This document shows positions 1 through 8,800 of a stretch of DNA of 40,836 nucleotides, piece after piece. The stretch is from IMG/VR virus record IMGVR_UViG_3300025128_000111, positions 1 through 40,836 of that record, one strand, 5' to 3'. The stretch is from a virus. Within the stretch, counting starts at the first letter, position 1. Each line of letters opens with the position of its first letter. The translations under genes and the position numbers were made by a program. Below the pieces are notes generated by a model. That model worked only from the letters and a program-made list of their open reading frames with translations. It searched no databases and was not told the origin of the DNA.

Positions 1-722
1 CTGCCAACTGTCTGTGCCAGGGTCCCTGTAGCTGCTGCCGCAGTGGACAACTTCATGCAGCTTGTGTCGTACTTTGGAATCAACCGATCCATGTTGGTTT
101 GGCTGACTATCGTGGCTGTGGTGTTGCTCACCGTCCAGCTTGTAGTTGTATTACCCACCGGATTCGACAAGACGTTCCATTCAGCCGTCACTGACTGCGG
201 GTCTTCCACAAAGATGTACATCGGGCCTGAACGGATGTCTGGGTTGATGTCATACCAGTCACTCAGTCCGTCCGACGTGGATGTATCGTCGTAAATTAGT
301 CGGAAGGCGTGTTCAAATACATCTTCGCGTAGCCTGGCTTCATCCAAACACTCGAACTTGAGAGACGGATCGTACCGATGTATCTGGTAATCCGTACCAC
401 TAGCCACTGTTTCAGTAAACGGAGGGTCAACAAACACAGTCCCGGTAGCTGAGATGAATTGGGTGATTCGTCGTACCTGATACTCCAGGTTGCTTCCCGC
501 TTCTGTAATGCGGACGTAGAAGTCGAGTATCTGATCATCACCAAAACGAGCTAACGATGTGTCTACTAACGTGGTGAACGTACCGGAACCGGCACTCGTA
601 GTCTCACTAGCCCAATAATCGTTGATGAACTTTGATAGCCCTACAAGTAGGTCACACCCTGAGATGGTGGTAGTTCCACTTGTACCTGTGGGGAATCCTA
701 TACCTACTGGTCCAGCTACCAT
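1..722 (-). CDS. Partial tail protein, second copy (N-terminal part)
   Basis: This is the first 240 or so codons of a tail structural protein. It starts at the ATG ending at 722 and runs off the left edge with no stop codon. It is a close homologue of the complete 456-residue gene at 36568-37938: both begin with a glycine-rich N-terminus, then share a conserved region around a DYQIHRYDPSLKFECLDEA-like segment. It has one extra codon relative to the other copy, near the ITEAGSNLEY segment. The start is preceded by the GGAG-type ribosome site also used by the other copy. It lies just downstream of the small fibre-partner gene. The function is inferred from position between fibre and propeller genes; no catalytic motif is visible. 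Confidence 0.8.
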   Translation of the reverse strand, partial: MVAGPVGIGFPTGTSGTTTISGCDLLVGLSKFINDYWASETTSAGSGTFTTLVDTSLARFGDDQILDFYVRITEAGSNLEYQVRRITQFISATGTVFVDPPFTETVASGTDYQIHRYDPSLKFECLDEARLREDVFEHAFRLIYDDTSTSDGLSDWYDINPDIRSGPMYIFVEDPQSVTAEWNVLSNPVGNTTTSWTVSNTTATIVSQTNMDRLIPKYDTSCMKLSTAAAATGTLAQTVG

Positions 723-735
723 GTCAGGCTCCTAT
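1..735. repeat. Imperfect long direct repeat, left copy A
   Basis: This segment matches about 37220-37952 in the same orientation with scattered substitutions and one 3-base indel. Homology stops abruptly at the last codons of the upstream small gene, just after the shared CAGGCTCCTATC on the plus strand. It is part of the terminal redundancy or duplication. Confidence 0.9.
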
Positions 736-1025
736 CTACCTTGTGCTGTTTTTTCAGCGTCTTCTAGATCGTCAAAATATTTTTTTAGCGTGGCATTTAC
801 AACGACCCAATCACTGCCGTCAAAGGAGTAACAAGCACCGTCTCGATAGCCAGAAGGGAGAGTCACTCCAGTCACAACCTCGTAATCTGCATCTGTAAAT
901 GCGAACGATTCTTCTGTCGCGCCGCCGCTAGTTCCGGATACTTTTGTCGCGTTCAACGTGACGGTTACAGAATCTTCCCAACTCATCCAAATAGAATTGT
1001 CTGCCTTTTTACGAAGTACAATCAT
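732..1025 (-). CDS. Small fibre-associated protein, variant 1
   Basis: A 97-residue protein follows the tail-fibre gene with an ATGA stop/start overlap. Its sequence is rich in Thr, Ser, Val and aromatics, with a D/E/K-rich C-terminal helix, and it has no signal peptide or membrane segment. At the equivalent place in the other copy (37948-38205) there is an 85-residue protein with no visible similarity. It therefore travels with the fibre C-terminus as one exchangeable unit. In many phages a small gene directly after a fibre gene encodes a fibre assembly chaperone or tip protein. That role is inferred here only from position and co-variation. Confidence 0.6.
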   Translation of the reverse strand: MIVLRKKADNSIWMSWEDSVTVTLNATKVSGTSGGATEESFAFTDADYEVVTGVTLPSGYRDGACYSFDGSDWVVVNATLKKYFDDLEDAEKTAQGR

Positions 1026-3622
1026 TGCAAGCTGCTCCCTGTCTGCGTGATAACCACATCTGACGCTGAAGTAGCAAACCCGATAAAGGTATTTGTGCCA
1101 ACTGTACTTGTAATTGCACCAGACGAATCTGCATACACCTTCGCTGCGGGGGTTAGACCTGATTGTTGAGTGTCTTTAGAGCTCAGCCACTTCACATCGA
1201 CTGATTGCCCATTAGTTACAGTGGACTGCGCAATACCAATAAATGTGGCGCTGTTATCAATTCCTGTTGTCGGCTGATACGAACCCGCTTGGAGATAATA
1301 CGGAGATGCCCACGACATACCACTCCACAAATACTTCTGATCGTCGGGACTATACGAAAGACCCCAATCGCCGTTGCTTGCCAGAGTAAAGTTCACTAAA
1401 CCCGTAGTACCAGATGGCAACACAGGTGAGGTTGGTGACGATGCCGCAATGTAATGACCTGACGAAGCGTCATACGCATACGAAAAGATACGTGGCCGCT
1501 GGTAGTCGTTATAGTCCTTTGACATAACAGTAACGGTAGATAATCCATCATCAAGCTGCTGTGTCAAAGGGTTATAGCCCTTATAAAAATATCCATCACC
1601 AGAGGTAAACGTCTTGAAACTCCACGTCATGGTCGTACCGCTTGTCCATGTACCTGCGGCTGTGGTGTTTACGTCTGGACTGTCGGTCCATATTGCAAAC
1701 CATTTTGAATCAGCGCTTCGGTAACACAACTGTAGATTGTTGTTAGAGAAATACGACGTTGACAATGTTTCGACACTACCCCAAGTAATTGAGCCACCTG
1801 CGACAGCACCAATCATATAATTAAGATTAGGAGAACCACTTGTTGCCGCTGCGTTTTGCCATATAAGTAAAATAATATTGTTGTCAGGATCGTATGAAGC
1901 CTTAATAGCCCCTTTTTGGTCGCTATATGATGTACTGTCCAAAGTAGACGTTGCAATGTTGCCGCCAATAGTGATTGTAGTACTACCCGCACTTCCGTTA
2001 TCAACGTCACAGAAATGAGTGCCTGTAGAATTCTGCCAAAAAATTAACGAGTACCCTAAGTCTGGAACATATAAGCCACACTTAGCGTATGTAGTAGAGC
2101 TTTGAGAAAACTGCGTGTTGTTACTCACAGTAAACGCAGAACCGTTACTAGATACTGCAAACAAATAACCATAGTTACTTGCATTGCCATTACTTAGCGC
2201 AACGTACCCAACTTCACCCGTATCGTCATACCACACTGTTGGATAACTAGACGCAGAGTTGTTGGCGTTATAGCTTGTATTGTTTGCAGCTATAGGGTTC
2301 GTTGTGGTTAACGCACCTGATGCAGTTGCAAACCCACTGATTGTTATACCACCGTAATACGGAGTACTTGGATACTGATAGTTCTGATTCATCCTGACGT
2401 GATGGTCGACAGACTTATCGTAGTAACTTGTACCTGCTGGAGTACTCAGGCCCCACATTGGTGAGGACCAGCCGTACCCACTGTTATTTGTTGTACCGTC
2501 ACCAGCAGCGTTAGCGACTAGCGTATTTGCTATTTGTGAGACTGTCCCTGCGGCATCTAATACCACTGCACGGCCAGCAGCGATACTACCGTTAGCAGTA
2601 AATGAGCCTTCTGCGCCACCCGCAGCAGCTACCCATGTAGGTGGATTTGCAGTTGCGTCAGTGCCATTACTCGTCAGTACCGTTCCCGCAGCGCCAAAAG
2701 CTACGCCTGTCAGCACATCGCTGTTGTTTGTGAACACTGCTTTGTTTGCCCCAACACCAAGAGCTGCATCTACTTCACTAAATGTAGGGGCACTTGTAGC
2801 TCCTGCGGATGTCAGTACCGTATTTGCTGCTCCTAGCGGAAGCTCGGTTACGTCACCGCTTGAATCGGAATAAAAGACTTTATTGTTTCCTGCATCCAGC
2901 ATTGTGGCTGCAATTTGTGAAATCGTGGCGCTCTTAGTGGTATTAGAATCATCTGTGTCTGAGATAAGAATCTTATCGTCACCAGCCAGGGCTGCGGCAG
3001 CGGATGAAGCTGCGTTAACGCTCACGTCTACAGCATCTGCGGATGCGACAATCGCATTACCATCGCCTACATCGAGTGTGACATCGCCAGTTAAGCCACC
3101 CCCGGTTAAACCATCACCAGCAGTTACGCCTGTAATGTCTCCTGTGGTACTAGAAACGGTCTGTGTGCCTGTATTATCCTGCCAGTGAAGGGCGTTTGTC
3201 GTGGTGTTGTACCACATATCGCCTGTTTGAAGGGTCGCTGGGTCGCCAGCAGTGCTCCTGGCCATGTTGAATCGGTCGTTAGCATCGACAGTAGTGCCCG
3301 TAAGGGGTGCGTCTCCAGCGTCTAATACGCCATAATCAGAGCCTAACTGTACGTCTCTGCTAGTAAATGTGAAGCCCGTAAGGGTTGGGATCATCGTGAC
3401 ACGTAGTAATGCCACTGCGTCTGTACCATCAAAGTACGCCTGAACGCGCCCTGATGCGTCTGTAATAAGAGGGTTGGCGATAGTCGTTACGCCGGTAAGC
3501 CCTGCATACATTGTCTGTGTAATGTTGGTTGTTGTACCTACCTGTGCCACCTGAATACTAGCCCCGGCTATCGGCACACCTGAGCTGTCGAGTACCTGGT
3601 ATCTCAGTGCTTGACGAACCAT
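1022..3622 (-). CDS. Tail fibre / receptor-binding protein, variant 1
   Basis: This 866-residue protein probably contacts the host surface. Residues 1-110 form a conserved head-proximal domain with a motif typical of phage fibre N-termini (YQVLDSSGVPIAGASIQV). A Gly/Thr/Asp-rich shaft follows, with a GDGLTGGGLTGDVTL-like repeat near residues 169-184. Residues 243-281 and 290-330 are two copies of a repeat ending in a TVLTSNG-type motif plus PTW/F. The C-terminal 500 residues are Tyr/Ser/Asn-rich, beta-propeller-like and aromatic, and are probably the receptor-binding part. The first 281 residues align without gaps to the fibre at 38209-40596 and the rest does not. The start is ATG at 3622 with the AAGGAG ribosome site. 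A terminator lies just upstream. Confidence 0.8.
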   Translation of the reverse strand: MVRQALRYQVLDSSGVPIAGASIQVAQVGTTTNITQTMYAGLTGVTTIANPLITDASGRVQAYFDGTDAVALLRVTMIPTLTGFTFTSRDVQLGSDYGVLDAGDAPLTGTTVDANDRFNMARSTAGDPATLQTGDMWYNTTTNALHWQDNTGTQTVSSTTGDITGVTAGDGLTGGGLTGDVTLDVGDGNAIVASADAVDVSVNAASSAAAALAGDDKILISDTDDSNTTKSATISQIAATMLDAGNNKVFYSDSSGDVTELPLGAANTVLTSAGATSAPTFSEVDAALGVGANKAVFTNNSDVLTGVAFGAAGTVLTSNGTDATANPPTWVAAAGGAEGSFTANGSIAAGRAVVLDAAGTVSQIANTLVANAAGDGTTNNSGYGWSSPMWGLSTPAGTSYYDKSVDHHVRMNQNYQYPSTPYYGGITISGFATASGALTTTNPIAANNTSYNANNSASSYPTVWYDDTGEVGYVALSNGNASNYGYLFAVSSNGSAFTVSNNTQFSQSSTTYAKCGLYVPDLGYSLIFWQNSTGTHFCDVDNGSAGSTTITIGGNIATSTLDSTSYSDQKGAIKASYDPDNNIILLIWQNAAATSGSPNLNYMIGAVAGGSITWGSVETLSTSYFSNNNLQLCYRSADSKWFAIWTDSPDVNTTAAGTWTSGTTMTWSFKTFTSGDGYFYKGYNPLTQQLDDGLSTVTVMSKDYNDYQRPRIFSYAYDASSGHYIAASSPTSPVLPSGTTGLVNFTLASNGDWGLSYSPDDQKYLWSGMSWASPYYLQAGSYQPTTGIDNSATFIGIAQSTVTNGQSVDVKWLSSKDTQQSGLTPAAKVYADSSGAITSTVGTNTFIGFATSASDVVITQTGSSLQ

Positions 3623-3862
3623 TATGTCTCCTTAGTTAAAAAACAGGTGGGCTACTCCCCAGTACTGCCCACCCATTCTTTATCTGCTTAACCCCAGTTA
3701 ACTGGTAGCAAGAACGCAATCATCTTGGTATTGTCCCCAGCAGAGATTCCTTTAATAGTGGAATCATTCTGCTCGAAACGACCAGACTCAACCGTTACAT
3801 ACTTCACGTCATTCGCAGCCATAGTGATAGCCAGGTTGCCCTGACCCTGTACCTGCGCTGGT
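2780..3862. repeat. Imperfect long direct repeat, left copy B
   Basis: This segment matches about 39754-40836 in the same orientation. It covers the 5' part of the fibre gene, the terminator and the 3' part of the decoration gene. Nucleotide substitutions are frequent in the fibre part and rarer in the decoration part. Confidence 0.9.
3637..3673 (-). terminator. Rho-independent terminator after decoration gene
   Basis: On the minus strand, GGTGGGC and GCCCACC form a 7-bp stem at 3667-3673 and 3646-3652, with an inner TACT/AGTA pairing. It is followed by TGTTTTTTAA. It sits between the decoration gene and the fibre gene and is repeated at the right end. It would separate highly expressed capsid genes from fibre genes, with readthrough or a separate promoter feeding the fibre. 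Confidence 0.85.
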
Positions 3863-4065
3863 GGTCTGTCACCAGCCGTGATTGTTACGTTGTTTGCACC
3901 ACCAGCAGAGTCAATGAATCCCAGAAGTACAGGTGAACCAACACCCGTCACATCCAAAGAGAATCCATCAGCACCGGTGGCAATCGCGGTCCAAGCCGCA
4001 ACTGGCAAATCTGCGCTTGCTTCATTAAGGGTTAGTTCTGTGAGTGTTACTGCTGTAACTGCCAT
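3688..4065 (-). CDS. Head decoration-type protein
   Basis: This 125-residue protein is rich in Ala, Thr, Val and Gly, with no charged patches and no membrane segment. It follows the major coat gene by 16 bases and has a strong ribosome site (AAAGGGGA). Size, composition and position right after the coat gene fit a capsid decoration or stabilising protein. The 3' part is present again at the right window edge (40662-40836). The call rests on context rather than a recognised motif. Confidence 0.6.
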   Translation of the reverse strand: MAVTAVTLTELTLNEASADLPVAAWTAIATGADGFSLDVTGVGSPVLLGFIDSAGGANNVTITAGDRPPAQVQGQGNLAITMAANDVKYVTVESGRFEQNDSTIKGISAGDNTKMIAFLLPVNWG

Positions 4066-4081
4066 TTTCTAATCCCCTTTC

Positions 4082-4933
4082 TTATTGCGAAATACAGTCG
4101 GCGTTAGCCAACACGTATGGTCGCGTAATTTTGTATCCGTACAAGTGCAAGCCTTTGATAGCGTCGGAGAAGGCTGACTCAGGTCGGTATCCTTCAACAC
4201 TATTAATCTGCTCTGCGTAGGTAACACCGTCCGAGTGACCGGCGATAACGTAGTTTCGTCCTGCACCAGCAGAAGGAAGGTTGTTAGATACAACAATCCT
4301 CATCCCGGCAGCAGCACCAATGATTCCGTTCTCTAGGTCTTCACGGTTTGCTTGTGTACCGTATGACACGAAGTTTGCGTTTTTCTGTAACCAACCGTGA
4401 TAGAACGGTGGAATTATGCACCAACGGCCAGCTCTTGGCACGTTGTTGGTGTCTAGTTTCACAGCTAAATCAACAAGGTTTTCATACGCATCCACGTTTG
4501 CACCATCACCAATAATCATGGCTCCCAGTGCGTTATTCACATCGCCTTGCGCTTGCATAGCGGCCAATACCGAAGTGTCGGCTGCATCTCCAAGCCCCCA
4601 GGCAGCGTCACGCATAGCTACGTCCATTAGCGCACCATCATCACGTACTTGTCTCGCGTCTACATCATCTACTTCAAATGCAAAGTACTTCGCCTGATCT
4701 ATCGTGAGCACCTGTTGAGAATCGTCGAGAGTCTCAGGTGTGATAGCAGTCGTGTTCTTTACATAATCAGCAATAGTTACACGCCCGATTGATGTAATTC
4801 GGACGGTATCCCCCATCTGGTCTATGTCACCTTCATAGTTTCGGTTACATAGGTTTACGGCAACGTGGGAATCGTTGAGATTCTCCAATAGAGTTGCAGC
4901 CCATAACGAAGGAATAAATCTGTCTACAGACAT
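4082..4933 (-). CDS. Major capsid protein, P22 coat-like
   Basis: This 283-residue protein is the likely shell subunit. The N-terminal pattern (FIPSLWAATLLENLNDSHVA), followed by a region with GDTVRITSIG and then YxKN-like residues, resembles the P22 gp5-type coat family found in many tailed phages. It lies between the scaffold gene (4953) and the decoration gene (4065), the canonical place. It is shorter than P22 coat (about 430 residues) but in the usual range for the smaller family members. A gap of 19 bases with a good ribosome site precedes the ATG. No cleavage motif is obvious, consistent with a separate scaffold. Confidence 0.82.
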   Translation of the reverse strand: MSVDRFIPSLWAATLLENLNDSHVAVNLCNRNYEGDIDQMGDTVRITSIGRVTIADYVKNTTAITPETLDDSQQVLTIDQAKYFAFEVDDVDARQVRDDGALMDVAMRDAAWGLGDAADTSVLAAMQAQGDVNNALGAMIIGDGANVDAYENLVDLAVKLDTNNVPRAGRWCIIPPFYHGWLQKNANFVSYGTQANREDLENGIIGAAAGMRIVVSNNLPSAGAGRNYVIAGHSDGVTYAEQINSVEGYRPESAFSDAIKGLHLYGYKITRPYVLANADCISQ

Positions 4934-4952
4934 GATCTCTCCTAGCTAATAG

Positions 4953-5765
4953 TTAGCCACCTCGGAGAGCTTTATTTCGGACTTCCTTTGGAATCTTCAT
5001 AATCTCTTGTGGTGACATATTTTTAAGTTTTTCTAATGTCAGCACCTGAGAACTTGATGAGGCGCGAGATGGCGTTTCGCCAGCCGCTTGTTTTCGTTGA
5101 GCTAATCGGGAATCGGGAGTGTCGTTGGCAGTCATATTATCTATATACTCCTTAGCGTTACTTACCGCTTCCTCTAATGATTTACCGGGAGTGTCCCAAA
5201 TAGGCATTGCTGCCACTTCTTCTGCTGGGATTCCTTTGGCTTCGGCATAGCCGTACACACGATTTGATGCTTCTGCTGCGCGTCTTGCACCTTCATCTAT
5301 TTGTTCATCTGATACTTGACCAGATGCTTCCGGTGAGGCTCCATTCAATTCCTGGCGTAACTCCTGCTTGGCTTGCGAAAGCGCACGGGTATATGAGTCT
5401 TCTGTCCGTTGGTCGGCAAGAGCACTCTTTCCTTCTTCTGACATCACATCGGATAAACCAATGTCCATCAGACTGCGTATTCCGGCAATAGAAGCCTGTG
5501 TTGTCTCCAGGTCCTGCTTGGTAGCAAACTCCTCAAGGCGATTTGTGAGGCGGTCTAAAGAACTGGTTGCGCGGTTAGTAACGTGTTTACTGTCACTAAA
5601 GTCTTTCCTCAGTTGGTCTAGCTGCGACTGTAATGTCTCGATTTGGTTCGACGGGTCAATCTCTGTCTGTACGTCCACGTCCTCGCTCAGAGCCGTAGCT
5701 TCGGAGTCTTCGGCGAGATCCGCTTCTGTAGTCCACTCGGTCTGAGCATCTACTTCTTGCGTCAT
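4953..5765 (-). CDS. Capsid scaffold protein
   Basis: This 270-residue, strongly acidic protein has a long predicted coiled coil at about residues 40-95 (QIETLQSQLDQLRKDF and the heptads after it). A charged, disordered Ala/Ser-rich middle follows, then a basic C-terminal tail ending in NKALRGG. Acidic N-terminus, coiled coil and basic coat-binding tail are the usual scaffold design, and it directly precedes the coat gene. A good sigma70-type promoter lies just upstream, so the scaffold, coat and decoration genes may form a separately boosted transcript ending at the terminator at 3637-3673. Confidence 0.75.
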   Translation of the reverse strand: MTQEVDAQTEWTTEADLAEDSEATALSEDVDVQTEIDPSNQIETLQSQLDQLRKDFSDSKHVTNRATSSLDRLTNRLEEFATKQDLETTQASIAGIRSLMDIGLSDVMSEEGKSALADQRTEDSYTRALSQAKQELRQELNGASPEASGQVSDEQIDEGARRAAEASNRVYGYAEAKGIPAEEVAAMPIWDTPGKSLEEAVSNAKEYIDNMTANDTPDSRLAQRKQAAGETPSRASSSSQVLTLEKLKNMSPQEIMKIPKEVRNKALRGG

Positions 5766-5774
5766 TGTTCCTCC

Positions 5775-5792
5775 TTAGAACATCTGTGCTAA
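5775..5792. promoter_or_regulatory. 18-bp imperfect dyad, possible operator
   Basis: TTAGAACATCTGTGCTAA has 7 of 9 symmetric pairs (pattern TTAGNACANNTGTNCTAA). It lies directly downstream of the -10 box of the scaffold promoter, where a bound protein would block transcription. A near copy lies at 31215-31232. It loosely resembles Gram-positive LexA-type boxes. The binding protein is unknown. Confidence 0.45.
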
Positions 5793-5793
5793 T

Positions 5794-5823
5794 AGTGTAC
5801 CCAATTATTTGTGAAATGGTCAA
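5794..5823 (-). promoter_or_regulatory. Sigma70-type promoter for scaffold-coat genes
   Basis: On the minus strand TTGACC is followed after 18 bases by TACACT. It reads toward the scaffold gene, whose ATG is about 30 bases from the -10. The 73-base gap between this gene and the giant upstream gene is the only real break in this part of the operon. Confidence 0.7.
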
Positions 5824-5838
5824 CAAAAAGTAAATATA

Positions 5839-8800
5839 CTATCTACTAATAAGTGATCTGCCTTGTGCAGTTCTTGGTGTGTACCCTCGCGTGAGTACAA
5901 GAGCTATATCTAGTTGAGGATCTCTGCGCCGCATTAGTACACGTTTTGCGTCTTTACGACTGTCGATGGCCCGCTTGATACCTTCTAGCCGTCTTTTCGT
6001 GCGTATGTCGGGTGTTTGGCGTATCAATCGCTCTAGTTCGCTATAAGTAGAAACAGGTCGGCCAGCTAATACGGACACGCGGTCCGCCACTTCCTGAAAT
6101 GCCTCATCTGCCGCATCCCAATACCCTGACGCATTGACGTAGTTTTTATAGCGAATAAACTCATGGATTTCCTCTGGATGACGGGTGTAATCGGTCTCTA
6201 GATATCCGCTAAGAAAGTTATTCTGTTCGTCAGTGAACGTCGTGCGGAGTTCCATTTGTTTTTGATCCAGGATGTCCCAATCAAGGTGGTTGCCAAATAA
6301 CTTCACTTCCGGGTCGTCATATAACTCAAACCAAGCGTCGAGCGCCTGGAGGTTAGGGTCCTCCGACAACGCATAGTCAAGACCGTGCATTTCGTCGATT
6401 ACCCGCTTTTGTGCAGCAAACGTGCGTTGCAAATCGCCGTAAATCTTACTAAGTTGATCTCTGGGTATCTGGCCGGACTCTACCGCGACCGCCAAGTTTC
6501 GCTCCATTTGGAACAATTCAGCCGCTAGTTCTTCTTTTTTAATCTGCGCTTGTGCGCCCACATCACCCGAAGCTGCTCGCTTTTCTAACCTGGCATCAAT
6601 AGCTTCGACAATTTCAGGATACTTTTGCTCGACTTCAGACTTCTGAATACGGGTTAATTGCTTCCAATCTTTGCCGTATATTTCCTGCGCCCGTATGTCC
6701 CTGCGCTCGTAGGGTGTTTGTGGGGTCGCTTTCAAACCGACGACGTTCGATATTAAGCCAAGTCCTAGCGGATTTCCATAAGTGTCCACATCAGTGATGT
6801 TGAAATTGGGAGTGCCAGTAACGTCTTCAATAGTGTCTTGAAGCGTAAATGGGAGTTTCTGCTGCATCAGGTTAATAACACTCAGACCAATCTCCCTCGG
6901 ATCGTCTGACCTTAGCTTCACTGGTTCGCCCATAAACGTCTCTTCTGTGATCACATCAAACACCGTGCCGAGTGCAGGACTCGCCTTTGTTCTGAAGAGA
7001 CGCACAGCACCTGAAGATGGTCCTTCTGTGACCATCGTGCCGAACAACCCTGCAAGCGAATCCCACGTACCGAACAAGGACACGTCCTGCCCTGCTGCGT
7101 TGATACGCATGAAGTTGGAGTTGTAGTGGGGATTTCCCTCAGCGTCGTACCGGACGGGACTCCAATCAGTATCATAGTCCTGCATCTCATTCATCCAGTA
7201 CGTCGTGAGGCCCATCAGCGCCATAGTCCTCATCAGGTAATCACGCGCTAACCGACCATCAGCCCCCGGTTGAGACGCTGCTTTCTGCAACAAAGACAAC
7301 TGCGAATTGAAGTATCGTGGTGCAAAGAAGACCGCTGACGACAAGGTGCTAGGATTACCGGCCTTAAAACCTGTTGCTTCGTTAATTGACTGAATAATAC
7401 TTTCTGACTCACCCAAACCCTTTGCGCGAGCTAACGCCCCTTTTCCGAGTGCTCGACCGATCAGGTTACTATTGTTTTTCGCGTTCTTGTACAACATAAT
7501 CCGCAGTGCGTTACCAGTACGGCTGAAGTGATGGTTTGCTAGTTTTACCGGCTTACCTATGAGGGGTGCTTTCGTCAGACCGCCAGGGAACAAGAACTCA
7601 CCAACATCGTCCAGTGCGGCAAAGTAGCCGCCCTCCTTGATGAAATCGTCAATCGTTCCTTTGTTTTTGACTACCCAACGGTTGTAAAAACGGGGGCTGA
7701 ACAGTGCTGACGTACTCATCGCCATCATCTTGGCTGCACCAATCGGGTCCACACCAGCCGCTAACAGACCCTGAATACCGATAGCTGAGAGGTCGAGAGT
7801 TGCCATAAGCGGACGTGAGAAGTCATTGAACTTCCGCATAATGCCACCAATACCCTGACGATCAGCCATCTCGAAGAACTTATTCATCTCGTCAGCAAAC
7901 TCAGCATCATAGAATCTGCCGCCAGAAATGAAATTGTTTAGTTTTGCTTGGCGACCAGAAATCATTTCCGCCGCTTGTGGTGCTCCGGCACTCTGCTGTG
8001 CGTATTCGTATGCTGTGCGGGCAGTGTCTCGTTTTGCTTTTGCTTCTTCCAAATTCTCCAGCAGGTCCCTGACGCGGGTTTGAGCGGGTATGTTGTCCGC
8101 TAATACTTTTTGCACACTACCTAATTCGTCTTCTATTTCTAGTATTCGTCCATCCAGTTGGTTCATCCGCAGCGTGTGGGCGTTTGTCTCCCGTAAGAAC
8201 TCACGCGCATCTTGTGACTGGTTGGTTGCCAGATCGAACGCTGCTCGCTTCGTCTGAGACATATTCGCAATTCGCTGCGTTAGGCTTTTGTCACCCCGTA
8301 GGTATTCTGTATCAGCTCGCCTGATCAACTCCATGACTTTGTGTATGTCGTTGTCGTCCCCTACCTCGCGCAGTTTTGTGGAGAAATCCTTCAACTTTGC
8401 GAAATACTTCCGACCTTCAAGACCAGCTTCTCGCATGTCAGTGGTCATGTTATCTATCGCATCAGCTAGTTTGACCGCGTGATCGCGTGTACCAGCTACC
8501 AGTTTCGGCATTTGCGTGTTGAGTTTTGCCATTGCGCGGGCTTCGCGGGTTCTAAGTGTGCTCACCGCTTGCGCCCTGATTCCCGACAATGCCTTAGTAA
8601 TTTTAATTACGTCCCCTTGTGCAGCTAGGTACGATTTTCTCGCACCAGCCCACGTCCCTTTAGACATCAGGCGGTCTAGTAATGTCATTTGCCCGATACC
8701 TGGTACGGGTCGCGTCAAAGATTCTTGCAGCCATTTTGCGTTGATTCGATCAACACCAGCTTTTAGTCGTAATCCCATAACCTGAGTCACGTCACCAAGG

